A stretch of DNA of 64,000 bases from Chrysogorgia sp. JL179-B06 (GCA_035772405.1 JAYKKM010000156.1:1397501-1461500), one strand, 5' to 3'. Positions 31,129 to 41,462 are shown, counted from the first letter of the stretch. The notes: generated by a model from the letters alone, not told the origin. Made by a program: numbers and translations.

Positions 31129-33252
31129 TCATGACCGGTAGTACGGAGTCTGGGTCGAGAGTTGTTTGTGACGTCTATGTAGTCACTCGTTTTACTTCCG
31201 GCCGATAATTACTATGGTTTTCATAGTAAAAACGTGAAGAAACGTTGTTCTTGTCGAAGCGTATTGCCGATGTAAAATTCAAATTCAGGAAGTCATTCTT
31301 CGTCTAATAGTTCATATTTTAACGCGGAATACGATTATGAAGTGGAAATAGTGGGAGAATTGGCAGGAGATGAGATTAATGTCGTCGAAGATGTGGCCCG
31401 CGTCGACAGTATGTTGGAGCCATTATGAGGCATATGTTATCCAGCCGAATCAGACAAGCGTCGTTTGCGCTTCGCCGGCTTCGATATAAAAACCACTGTC
31501 AACATCCGAAAGCTAAGGCTGAACCTCGTCGACCGCTTGTGACTCTGTGAATGATGGTATGTGCGCTCAAGACTCCGCTGCAAAGTGAAATCTATCTCCA
31601 CGGGTTGTTTCAAAACGCATGGTCCTTACCATAAATATTCTCTTGTGACGCTGTTGGAGCGTTACACCATTCTAAACCAGACAGAGAGTTATTCTTTGTC
31701 TAATAGTTCATATTTTAACACGGAATACGATTATCAAGTAGAAATAATGAGCGAAGCGACAGAAGATAAGTTGTCGACGAGACGACGACGAAGATATGTT
31801 GTTACAGGCTTTCAGCCGAATCTGACAGGCCTTGAGACAGGCGTCGTTTGCACTTCGCCGGCTTTGGTTACTATAAAACTACTTTCAACATCCGAAAGCT
31901 ATGTCTGAACCTCATCGATCGCTTGTGACTCTAACATTATTTTTGTTCTCTAAAATAATTAAATGTTTCTTATTACAGCGTCGCGAAAAGCTTCTAGTCC
32001 CACGCAGGAAACATGATACACAATATAAAAGGCATAAAATGTATCGGCGCTGGCGCATAATATTTATCTCCTAACTGGCGGCGTCTCCTTTTCGGCTTTT
32101 CGACATCGGCTTCTCCTCGATCGTTTCTATGGATTGTTGGAACCACAGCAATTCCCAGTTCATCTTCTGTCCAGGCAAGGCCTTATAAAATCTAAAATCA
32201 TCTGACGCAAAAATTGTATGGAACAAATACGCGACTCCTTTGTGGGTTCCCACTTTGCTATCTTAGTTTTCACGAATTCACCATTGTTTTCTTCGTTTCT
32301 TCGCTTTATCGTTAGCAAAAGAAATTTATGAAGTATTCCCAACTTTTCAGCGCTAGATTACGTATTGGAATAGCCAGCAACAACGTATTGAAAACACTTT
32401 GTTTACTATGTTTCAACATGGTTCTGAAATCTGCGTGACTAACGGGCGTTCGTTGCGGGTGACATCGATATATTTGGTCAGCGGACAACTTCGTTTCTTC
32501 GTAATCTGTTCGTAGCTGATTCGTAGCCAGCACATTATCTCAAGGTGATTCATTAATTTCATCCTTATGCCATTTTAGATCATGAAATCTTAAATGGCAT
32601 AAAGATTTATCATTATCATGAATCAGACAGAGGCCACGGAAGCACCTAAAAAGTGGGCACTACCAAAAAGAGACACCTTGGTTATTTTCAAAATAATTGT
32701 ATAATTTAAAACGTTGTACGGTTGTAATAGTTAGTACCTGTATACATTTCTACAGCAATGTCATACTTCTACGAAAAGGGTACATTAATTCTTCCCAGCA
32801 TAGGCAATATGCCGCAGTAAACCTTAACCGCCACATGCCACATTTATAAAAAGGGCATTTATAAAAAGGGCATTTTGAAAAAAAAGTGGGGCATCTGCCA
32901 CCAGTGCCCCTGGTTCCGCTGCCTCTGTCATGAATCCAATAACCCTAATAGAACCCAACCCCAACACAACACCAATCCTAACCCCCCGCCTTAAGTGTCT
33001 TACTAACCCTAACCCCACCTGTTTTTCAATCCACTTCTAAAAAATTTTACAAATATTTTAATATGTGTCGTATTCAAAACAATCCGTGGACTCGTTGCGA
33101 ACCGAACGAACGAATTACGAAAGAAAACGAAGTTGACCGCTGACCAAACATATCGATGTCACCCGCAACGAACGCCCGTGATGTAGTCAAACCCGTGACT
33201 ACATAGACGTCACAACACTACTAGTACCCAGATCCCGTACTACCGGTCATGA
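31129..33252. mobile_element. Inverted-repeat element containing a THAP remnant
   Basis: The ends tcatgaccggtagtacgg and ccgtactaccggtcatga are inverted, with a further inner match (gtgacgtctatgtagtcac and its complement). Inside, a block at 31290-31550 is repeated with changes at 31688-31920 (aatagttcatattttaac; acatccgaaagcta). On the minus strand there is a THAP-domain fragment. It looks like a decayed THAP-bearing DNA transposon. Confidence 0.6.
32160..32345 (-). pseudogene. THAP zinc-finger remnant
   Basis: The minus strand encodes LHKF, then GEFVKTKIAKWEPTKESRIC followed by SIQF and, one frame over, FASDDFRFY. This is the second half of a THAP finger (W.P...S.ICS.HF..DDF). Frame changes are needed before GEFV and after SIQF, so it is not translatable. 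The upstream cysteines were not located. Confidence 0.6.
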
Positions 33253-33783
33253 TTTTTGAAACAATAAAAATTCGTATTTTTTGGCATGTTTGGCAAGCGC
33301 TAACAAAATAAGTTTTTCTTCAAACAAGATGTAATATATATCATTCGAATCCTGGTGACGTGACAAATTTAATGAGAATAAAACGAATTTGGGTTTATAT
33401 GCACTTTAAAAAGGTTTTAAAAGGCCGCTTTTATTGGTTAAACAAGGAAATAAGAACTTGAAAATTATACTTTCATTTGAGGCCAAGTTGTCGCAACTGG
33501 GGTTGACTTCAACTTTAAACAAACGCCCTTGGATGGAAGTTGCTGTCAAAATGGCGGCAGCAGAAGTGACGATCGGACGTTCATGGCCTTGTGTACTGAT
33601 ATACAAAGTTATAGAAGGAAAGAAGATTTTTGTTTTTAATGCACAAATTAAAGAAAAAATAGTTGACCATCCACGTTTTAGATCTGACCGCCTGAATTCA
33701 CGTCTGACCGGTCATGATAACCTCCGACATTGCCAAAATTATTTCGAGCGTTGATGCAGTCAAGATGGAGAGCAACGTTTTCC

Positions 33784-33830
33784 CAACCTCGTACCCAGGG
33801 TCCGGAGGTAAGACCCTGGGTACGAGGTTG
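33784..33830. mobile_element. 47-bp hairpin mini-MITE with 9-bp duplication
   Basis: Arms caacctcgtacccagggtc and its complement are separated by a short spacer and flanked by exact acgttttcc copies (33775-33783, 33831-33839). The design is the same as the hairpin at 27283-27345: a bare hairpin with a Mutator-type duplication. Confidence 0.8.
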
Positions 33831-33966
33831 ACGTTTTCCCCGTCAAGTTATGGAACATGCGGAAAAAGAGAACGAAGAAAGGTCGAGGCTATATTTTTTA
33901 ATGCTCTGCCATCCATAACTGGACGAAGCTTACCACAAACCATGAACCATTTCTTTTATATAACAT

Positions 33967-34208
33967 AGAATAAGACACAACAAAATAAAAAAAACAAGCG
34001 TTATATTGTGTAGTATATATACTACCAGTATATACACTGGGAGCTTCGAGTAGACAAACGATCCTCAGAGTGCCGGACAGGAATCGAACCTGTATAGACG
34101 TCTTTCATAATAGAATAAGACACAACAAAATAAAAAATAACAAGCTTTATATTGTGTAGTATATATACACTGATGTATAGTGAACGTGGGAGAGCTTCGA
34201 GTAGACAG
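33967..34208. repeat. Tandem duplication carrying tRNA-like element ends (copy 3, left part)
   Basis: The sequence agaataagacacaacaaaat and the following ttatattgtgtagtatatat occur twice, about 143 bases apart. The first copy continues into gggagcttcgagtagacaa and a reversed B box (ggaatcgaacctg at about 34079). The second continues into gatgtatagtgaacgtggga. Both belong to the foldback family with a tRNA promoter, in reverse orientation. Confidence 0.55.
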
Positions 34209-34644
34209 TAGTCTCCTTCGCAGCCGTTCTTAGTGTCAGTCCTATTCTCCCTCTCCACCAACGGCTGCTTACTGCAACGCGACATTCCATTCCAATTGTA
34301 TTAGCTCGGCCAATCAGGAAACAGCCATGATTGAAAAACATCCACGTTCAACCTGTTGCCGTTCTTCCTCTCTTTCAACATCGCTTATGCTAACTGCTTT
34401 GATACCTAAATCCCTGAGGTTCTTGACTTGTTCAACAATGAGGTTCACCAACGGCGACGATATGTCCTTGTTGGTGGAACAGGTAATCGAAGATGAAGGG
34501 TAAAGCTTGAAAAACCAGCATTTACCGAATCATTTTGTTTTGGTATTGGCTATAAATTTGAAATGGAATGTCGCGCTGCAGTAAGCAACCGTTAGTGGGG
34601 AGGGAGAATACGACCGACACTAAGAACGGCTGCGAAGGAGACTA
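34209..34644. mobile_element. Mutator-like MITE with 9-bp duplication and captured helicase piece
   Basis: The ends tagtctccttcgcagccgtt and its complement pair over about 82 bases. The flanks are exact agtagacag copies (34200-34208, 34645-34653). It is inserted into the tRNA-promoter foldback element, whose continuation (gacgatacatgatcgtc; reversed tRNA-like boxes) lies at 34654-34740. The interior encodes a RecQ-like fragment. Confidence 0.85.
34325..34545 (-). pseudogene. RecQ-like helicase fragment inside the MITE
   Basis: Read on the minus strand: VFQALPFIFDYLFHQQGHIV, then after a frame change LIVEQVKNLRDLGIKAVSIS and RQQVERGCFSIMAV. This resembles the stretch of RecQ-type ATPases after the Walker A lysine (YQ.LPF.FD), motif Ia (SPL..L..DQ...L...GI.A) and beyond. 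Without the rest of the motor it cannot work. Gene-fragment capture is known for Mutator-like elements in plants. Confidence 0.6.
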
Positions 34645-34653
34645 AGTAGACAG

Positions 34654-34745
34654 ACGATACATGATCGTCAGGCTCAAATCCTCAGATATAACCTTCTGAT
34701 TGCCGGTGAGACACGCTAACCATTAGTCAGAGGTGACCACTGAAG
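34654..34745 (-). mobile_element. tRNA-like foldback element (copy 3, right part)
   Basis: Reverse-strand A-box-like ctaatggttagcgtgtctca and aatcagaaggttat are present. With the left part before 34209, this restores one element once the Mutator-like MITE and one copy of its duplication are set aside. Confidence 0.55.
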
Positions 34746-34936
34746 TACGTTTCACTATCTCGTTTAAAATGAAATTGGTTGATAAATAAAAGAGAAACAA
34801 ACAGACACTTTTGTACATATTTTAAATAAACCTCCCTCAAAGATGTTTGGAAAAATAAATCACTAATAATAGAGAAATTACGTTATTTAAACCCGACTAT
34901 ATATGCACTGAGAAATCAGAACAGGCGTATTATATA

Positions 34937-35736
34937 CAGACTCCCGATAACTGGAACCTTCAAGGGAAATAGAAAAAGGTTCGAGTTATCGGGAGTTCGA
35001 GTAATCGAGAGTTGAGAACAAATGACTGGAAATAAGCTAAAAACGGTGTTTACTGTGTATTTCTATCAACACAGTGGCATTTTAATCAAATGTAATTACT
35101 GTATCGAATGGAACAATATTTCTTATTTTCTACATATTATAAATCAGAACGTAACGTAACGTAACGTAACGTGAAACAAAACAAAGCAGCAGGAAAAGAC
35201 TATAGGTACTGCGAACAACGTCGGGCTACTGCTACAGAGTTCATGCGATTCACAAATTTAAAAGACAGAATACACGGCTGCTTCAAAATAAATTCAATTT
35301 TTTGTACTACAGTACTGTATTTTTGGACTTGTCACGTCTTGACAAACGTGGTTCGAGTTATCGGGGGTAAAATTATATAGAAAATGACCTGAAGGGAAAC
35401 GAAAATTGCTTCGAGTTAGTGGGAGGTTCGAGTTATCGAGGGTTCGAAAATTACAGTAAATGTATGACGGAAATCCAGGGGAAATCGATTTTGGTTCGAG
35501 TTAGCGCGAGGTTCAAGTTATCGAGGGTTCGAGTTATCGAGGGTTCGAAAATTACAGTAAATGTATGACGGAAATCCAGGGGAAATCGATTTTGGTTCGA
35601 GTTAGCGCGAGGTTCAAGTTATCGAGGGTTCGAGTTATCGAGGGTTCGAAAATTACAGTAAATGTATGACGGAAATCCAGGGGAAATCGATTTTGGTTCG
35701 AGTTAGCGCGAGGTTCGAGTTATCGGGAGTCGACTG
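34937..35736. mobile_element. pogo-like MITE with internal 101-bp tandem repeat
   Basis: The ends cagactcccgataactggaa and gttatcgggagtcgactg are flanked by TA. Most of the right half is made of gttcgagttatcgaggg-type units. It ends 45 bases before the donor side of the PRC1 exon 35934-35782. Confidence 0.75.
35446..35736. repeat. 101-bp tandem repeat, three copies
   Basis: Units begin gaaaattacagtaaatgtat at 35446, 35547 and 35648 and are virtually identical. The array lies within the pogo-like MITE and ends at its terminal repeat. Confidence 0.9.
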
Positions 35737-35781
35737 TACATGTTATTTTATGAAACCACTATCCCTAGTAACGAAACGTAC

Positions 35782-35934
35782 TTTTTGTATGGCAGAAGGT
35801 TTAAATCCAGAGCAGAAAACGCTCGATCTTTGTTGTTCAACGGTTTCATCGATTTCAAGTTTCGTCCAAAGTCTTTTCAGTTGTTCTCTAAGACGAGCAG
35901 TTTTGCCGAAATTCTCCTTCTGTTCTTTCTCAAG
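35782..35934 (-). CDS. PRC1: PRC1 exon, rod region
   Basis: This 153-base exon (51 codons, phase 0 at both ends) has acceptor ctttcttag and donor gtacgt. It encodes LEKEQKENFGKTARLREQLK, RLWTKLEIDETVEQQRSSVF and CSGFKPSAIQK. Vertebrate PRC1 reads LRTQIRELWDRLQIPEEERE in this place. The preceding part of the rod is not found upstream, although the exon would join in frame to the exon at 52603-52324. Confidence 0.85.
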
Positions 35935-36003
35935 CTAAGAAAGAAAAATAAAAAAAACAACACGCGCATTTAATCCCAGTCCACGGTAAATCAGGTCTAG
36001 TCC

Positions 36004-36181
36004 ACCAAAAAATCAAATCAAATTTATTTCAGTAGGGTATCCTGCCTCAGTAATGACTCACTGGTATCAATGAGGGCCCTACAAATAACTAAATATAGAC
36101 TATAATTTACATAAAAAACAATTAAAGAATGTCACAATTTGAATTGAGAATTAAAAGCTCAGATTTAAAACTAGATAACAC
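36004..36181 (-). mobile_element. Old LINE, 3' end (continues at 49661)
   Basis: On the minus strand this gives the last codons of a LINE (FKSELLILNSN, CDIL, stop), then a 3' UTR ending in a gatttgatttgattt tail near 36004-36035. The upstream codons are at 49661-49862, beyond the BEL insertion, and the frame is continuous across the site once one copy of the target duplication is discounted. This LINE is therefore the oldest layer of the stack. Confidence 0.75.
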
Positions 36182-36543
36182 TGTGGGAAATTGTGTAATA
36201 GTCCATATCACGAATTAGAGCATCATGGGATATATTTTGATTTTGGAGGTATATTCAAAATCCAAAATGGCGGCAGCGCGCTATAAACATCCGTAGAGCT
36301 TTCTAATCTGAACAATTCCTCTGAACAATTCCGCGTGTGCGTTTCCAAGTTAGAGTACTCAAGAAACTCCGAAATCAGACTTTATTAAACAGGTTAGTAA
36401 CTAAGTTTTTTTCTAATATATAATTAAGAGTTCGCCAATCGTGACATATTACGTGACCAGCGAAAAGGGAGATCGATATGTGATCGTAAATATGGTCTGT
36501 AATTTTTCTTTTATGTGTTAGTATATTGATCTTAGTCATTGGC

Positions 36544-39220
36544 ATGGTTAACGTTTGCTGTGCTCCTGGTTGTACTAATAAAAGTACTCGTGATACAAAC
36601 GTTTCGTATCATCGGTTTCCCGCAAATAAACAACTACAAAGGAAATGGCTTCGATCGATTAGGCGCGAAAATTTACAAGTGAATCAGAGCACAAGGGTTT
36701 GCAGTGCTCACTTTAGGAATGGCAAGAAATCGTCCAGAACTGATGTGCCATATGTTAGAAGTCCATCACTTGTGCCACAGCCAAAGAAACCTCGTAAACC
36801 AGTAGCTCGGACCTGCAATGATGTTAATTTGTTTGAAAGTCTTGAGGTTAATAGTATGGATGAAACTGAAAATCAAGTTACCGAATCAAATTTCCCTGAA
36901 GAACAAGTGGATGGCAATCATAAAACATTGAGTGATAAAGTGACAAAGTTGGAAGAAAATATTAAAGCTGAAAATGATGATGATGAATACTGGCCAATCC
37001 AAATACAGCCGATGAGGTTAGATCATGTCTATGGAAATGATAAACTTATCCGCTTATACACAGGACTACCAAACACCATCACTTTCCATATTCTGTGTGA
37101 TAATTTAGGTGTACCTATTAGTAATTTGCAGTACTGGGGAAGGCCTAGAACATTTCCAGATGGAAACAAAAGAGGTCCCCCAAGAAAGCTTAAGCCACAT
37201 GATGAGCTACTGCTCACTCTTATGAGAATGCGTTTGGCCTTGCTAGAGGAAGATTTAGCTTTTCGATTTGGAATCTGCCAGTCACTGGTGTCACAGATTA
37301 TTAACACATGGATTGCTGTCCTATACAATCGCCTTGCTGTAAACACAGACTGGTGGATTTCCCGAGAAGCTAATGAAAAGCTTATGCCTAAAGCTTTTCT
37401 AGAGAAGTACCCCTACACACGAGCAATATTCGATGCTACTGAAATCTTTATTCAGAGGCCATCTGATCTTGGTTGCCAAAGCACAACATGGTCTAGTTAT
37501 AAACGGCATTCTACAGCAAAAGGTTTGATTGTAGTGGCTCCGTTTGGTGGTATCATGTTTGCTTCAGAACTGTACACTGGTTCCATATCAGATAAGGAAC
37601 TTGTTGTCCAGTCTGAGGTGTTGAATCATATAGAGGAAGGGGATGACATAATGGCTGATCGAGGATTCACAATAGATGATTTATTGGAGGAGAAAAAGGC
37701 CACCCTCAACATGCCACCATTCAAAAAAGGCAAAGCACAGCTTTCAAGGCAAGAAATTGTATCAAGCAGGCAAATTGCTTCATTGCGAATTCATGTGGAA
37801 CGTGCTATTGGCAGAATGAAGCATTACAGGATTCTCAGCTCAGTTGTTCCTCTCAAATGCAGCAGATCATTAAGCATGATTTTTCAGATATGTGCTTATC
37901 TTTCAAATTTTTGTGGCCCTTTAGTTGCTCTTCCACCATCTGTCACTGCAAGGTACAATAAAGCAGTAAAAGCACCTACAAATAGCCTGCTCACTAATCT
38001 TTCTGTTCCTACCAAGTCTTCTGTTTCTACCAAGCCTAGTTCTGTTCCTACCAAGCCTAGTTCTGTTCCTACCAAGCCTAGTTCAAATGATTCCATTCTA
38101 TCACCTGGTCAACCTTTAATGAAATCAACACCTACAGTTTCCAACGAGCAATCTGATTTGGAATCCAGTGCTGGAACAATCAGTTTAACTAGTTGTTTAC
38201 CCTGGGGAGGAGAGTCTGAAGATGGCCGTGTTCTTTTTTCAAACACCTGCACAATTGATAATATGCTTACCATATTCTTTTACATATTCCTCATGCAACC
38301 TTTAGTGTTAGATGAATTTCGAAGCATGGGTTCTTCTTTTGCTATGGCTCTGATACATGCATTTGACTACTTTAAACAAGGAAGGTGGGCAGAGGGGAAG
38401 CTTGCTTGGGTGTCACAATGGATTCCACATGATTACCATGGCCATGTTGATTTATATGGTGATGAGAATGAATTATTTGTAAGCAAGTTGGGAAATTTAA
38501 TGCAAACCACACAGACATCAACCTGTGATAACCCCAATTGTCCTAAACCAGAGATCCAGCACACAACAAACAATATAATGATCAGGCAAGTAATGTTGAA
38601 GGTCTGGCTAAACCTTTCCCTGTTAAATGTCTCAATCAAAGATAAAGATAAGTTATTTAGATCACTTATACTTCATATCAACATATTCTAATTTGTAATA
38701 TGTTTTCTTTAGATCCCACAGATGTGATGATACTGACAATGGTCAAAGAACTTTCTACAACCTACTTTTAAGGATGTTCCAAGGCTACTCAGATAGTTGC
38801 TCATTGTTATTGCCATCAGCAAGTACTAGTGTAGATGAAGTAGAGTTTATAGATGTAGCTGCAGAAGAAATGTGCCCGGGTAAAAGAATTTATCAGCCTA
38901 GATTATTTGTAAACCAGCCTCCACCCACTTTACTTATTTACTTAAGTCATCTGGTGACACAGAAAGTAATAACTGACATATCTGACTTACCTCAACAAAT
39001 TACTTTGTACCCTTCTTGCACATATAAGCTCATGGCATGTACGTTTTGGCTTCCAGGGCATTTCACTTCAGCTGTGTATGTTGAGAAACTAATCGGGTCA
39101 AATTCTGGTTGGTATTTGTATAACGACTTGTCCCAAACTATGGTATACCAAGGTAAAACCCCTCCAAAAACCCCAGCAACAGGAAAAATGTCTTATTGTG
39201 TATATGTAAAATCCACATAA
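36544..39220 (+). CDS. THAP-DDE transposase continuing into a USP-like peptidase domain
   Basis: Exon 1 runs from ATG 36544 to 38585 and exon 2 from 38713 to 39220. The split codon AG|A and the frame fit exactly, giving about 849 residues. The donor is GC (gcaagt), the acceptor ttttctttag. Order: THAP finger (CCAPGCTNKS ... STRVCSAHF, 1-60), acidic linker, helix-turn-helix region (LRMRLALLEEDLAFRFG), DDE core (FDATEI D297, IMADRGF D372, HVERAIGRMK E419), a linker with repeated SVPTKPS, then a domain with FSNTCTIDNMLTIF, PPPTLLIYLSH, LPGHFTSAVYVE and GWYLYNDLS. The last set matches the Cys box, a core strand and the His box of ubiquitin-specific proteases. The transposase assignment is firm. 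The peptidase assignment is by motif. An in-frame TTG at 36526 is a less likely start. Confidence 0.8.
38586..38712 (+). other. GC-AG intron of the transposase-peptidase gene
   Basis: Exon 1 ends atgatcag and is followed by gcaagtaatg. The intron ends gttttctttag before atcccacag. Reading through gives a stop at 38691. Splicing joins two halves of one domain in frame. A GC donor with otherwise perfect consensus is the minor class of major-spliceosome introns. Confidence 0.7.
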
Positions 39221-39348
39221 GTGAGGTTAAGGCACTGTCATTAGAATGTAAATATATTGTAAATAGTTAAATATTAGTAATAATGTTGTAAATAGTAAGC
39301 ATTGCAGAGCAGAGAGTATTACAATATTTCACTTTGATTTGCTCTAAG

Positions 39349-39680
39349 TCAAGCTCTCATGAAGTTTTTGTTGGAGTGTGCCAGGCTTGTTAGAGTAAGT
39401 GTGCAGGCAGTCTGCAAGGTGGGCAGGTATGCAGGTAGGCGAGAGGCCTGCCCACCTTGCAGACTTGCCCACATGATCACACTAAGAAGCCTCGAACACT
39501 CCCATGAGAATGTTCTGTCTCCATGGGTAACAGTATTCACAAATAGTAGATTTCGGTTGGATGATCTTAAAGTGAAAGTAGGGTTATATCGAGCTTGTAA
39601 ATCACTGATATAAATGGGTACCTGACCATTTAAAGCTTTGAAAGTAATCAATAGTACTGTATCTTGAAAATAATCCTTGA
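39349..39680 (-). pseudogene. LINE C-terminal fragment inside the ISL2EU-like element
   Basis: The minus strand encodes ITFKALNGQVPIYISDL, LRSSNRNLLFV and GDRTFSWECS, the C-terminal block of many LINE polymerases (YKALNG.AP.YI.DL). It sits where the end of the SAP-SWIM gene would be expected and may have replaced its 3' exons. A hairpin (agtctgcaaggtgggcagg and complement, 39410-39466) lies at its 3' side. Confidence 0.6.
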
Positions 39681-39802
39681 TCTCACTATATCCAACATAA
39701 GCAGTACATCAATATTTTAGAGGAGTATTAGAGCAGACTGTATTGTGAACAATATAAATAATGTTTTATGACTATATAACCTATTTTGGCATTAATATTG
39801 AA

Positions 39803-41119
39803 CTATTCTTTGTATGATCCCATATTTTCTTTCAGTATCATTAGTGATGTGGAAATGTAGCCACTTTTCTCCATGTCTGAAACCATGTTGGCTGTGTATT
39901 TTTGGTGGAACTGTTTTGATCTTGCTTCTGGGGGAAAGGGATTAAAATTCTCCATTTTTTTGAACTGTCTTGACTTGCTGTGGGCCCAAACATGCTTTTC
40001 TAAATGCAGATCACTCAGGGGAAGTGGACTTACTTTCCTTGGTCGTGGATCAAGCCAGGAGCAGCAACCAGATGTAACTGACTCAGAAAGCTTGTCTTGG
40101 CTGAATAAATCTTCCAAAGCATGCAAAATGGCAGAAACATGCACACATGACTCTGAAAGACTAAGGAACAAAATTTCTTATTCAATCAAGCCTTGGCAGT
40201 AGCAAAGAAAAGTTTGATTTAGCTACTCGTATGAAACTAGAGAGCAGACACTGTTTACACACTGTGTAAAGAGAGCAATGTATGAAACTAGAGAGCAGAC
40301 ACTGTTTACACACTGTGTAAAGAGAGCAATGTGTACTGTATTCTGGTCTTGCAAAAAAACTCATTTCCACAAAACATAACATTTTTGTTTTATAATGTAA
40401 TAAGCTTACCCAGCTGTGCATTCACAATTAGCCATTTGTATTTGTTTTAAACCAGTACAGTAAATATAAACACGGTAAATTCGATCTTTCTTCATCGTTG
40501 GTCTCACCAGGCCTCGGTAACACTGAGTGTCGTTATTCCATTCTACTGCAGTGACATGTTTGGAACGATACAAATTTAGTCCTTGACTGAGAGCTCGAAA
40601 ATCACCTTGACATCCAGTGGAAATTGCTACTCTATCGACGAGATAGCTATACACGACAGATCGAACAACTCTGAAACCCTTAGATCGTATATAAGTTGGA
40701 TCTGCAATCCATCCCGACAAAGGAATAAAGCCTGGCAATATGGATGCCAACGAAGACGTGTCTACAGGATTATCTCCTTCTCTGCTGTCTAAATCTGAAC
40801 TTAATATTGGTGTCTCTTGGGCAAGGAGTATCAGGATCCTACCATATCAGACATTTCGTAAAAATATGAACGAATAAATTAATATTTGCTCATCAATATT
40901 CGTAAATTCGTGATATCTACATGTCATTAGCATATTAAAGACTTCAATTCATATCAATAAACTGAGCTAATAACCACCTTACCTTTCAACTAATACTGTC
41001 TTTACACCAGATACTTTTTCTTTTCTCAGACGCAAAAAATTCCGCAAAATATTGCAATTTAACGAGTACAGAATCTCTGTAGTAACTCCGGGATATATTT
41101 TATCGCGCGCCGCCGCCAT
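39803..41119 (-). CDS. SAP-SWIM protein of the ISL2EU-like element, YqaJ part missing
   Basis: Three exons on the minus strand join in phase: 41119-40983 (MAAARDKIYPG..., with the SAP-like helix ILRNFLRLRKEKVSGVKTVL), 40838-40410 (FIPLSGWIADPTYI, MANCECTAG) and 40160-39803 (ESCVHVSAILHALEDL, PRPRKVSPLPLSDL). Together the last two give the SWIM zinc motif CxC...CxH. Related transposon proteins continue into a YqaJ nuclease, but here the frame ends at 39803 and a LINE fragment follows. The start codon lies in the right terminal repeat. It may bind DNA or chromatin, but without the nuclease it is probably a truncated copy. Confidence 0.7.
40229..40331. repeat. 51-bp tandem duplication
   Basis: Two copies of a unit starting tatgaaactagagagcagac and ending agagagcaatg lie in tandem in the intron between the second and third exons of the SAP-SWIM gene. 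Confidence 0.85.
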
Positions 41120-41186
41120 CTTGAATTTTGAATATACCTCCAAAATGAAAACATATCCCATGATGCTCTAATTCGTGATATGGGCC

Positions 41187-41428
41187 ATTGCATGTCGATA
41201 TGTTTATTATCTGTCAACAAGTACAGTAAGAGATTAGAGAATAACTAAGTGCGTATAAGTGACGAGTATATAATCTATAGTATAATTTTTAGTGTGTGTG
41301 TGTAAGTTGAGACCGTATGAGAACCTTGAAGGCGATTGAGACCAAGTGATTGTGAGTAATAAATTGTGAAACGTAACAAAGCTATCGTGACTGTGTGGGC
41401 TTAGCAGCCTCTAACGGCATTCCCGACA
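41187..41428 (+). repeat. BEL 5' LTR, main part
   Basis: This carries all but the first 18 bases of the 258-base LTR, which remain at 36182-36199. It matches 49421-49660 without a visible difference. It should hold promoter and polyadenylation signals (aataaa at about 41361). Insertion of the DNA transposon has cut off the LTR 5' end. Confidence 0.9.
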
Positions 41429-41432
41429 CAAG

Positions 41433-41450
41433 TGGCACCTCCGACGGGAT
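41433..41450 (+). other. Putative primer-binding site
   Basis: Four bases after the 5' LTR, tggcacctccgacgggat begins with TGG, the complement of a tRNA CCA end. The tRNA species was not assigned. Position and start are as expected for an LTR element. Confidence 0.5.
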
Positions 41451-41462
41451 TGCAGGAGAAAA

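Larger units (their letters stand above)
36200..41186. mobile_element. ISL2EU-like DNA transposon (copy 1) in the BEL LTR
   Basis: The ends agtccatatcacgaattaga and its near-complement pair for about 100 bases, with mismatches. The target duplication is AT (36198-36199, 41187-41188). Comparison with the intact 3' LTR (gtgtaattgcatg) proves it. A 2-bp AT duplication and a THAP-DDE transposase together fit the ISL2EU group. Two convergent genes are inside: transposase-protease (plus) and SAP-SWIM (minus). Confidence 0.88.

Noticed and set aside
33434..33754. 106-codon plus-strand frame as a host gene
   Set aside because: No motif, lies in an intron between repeat elements, and includes common atggcggc repeat words.
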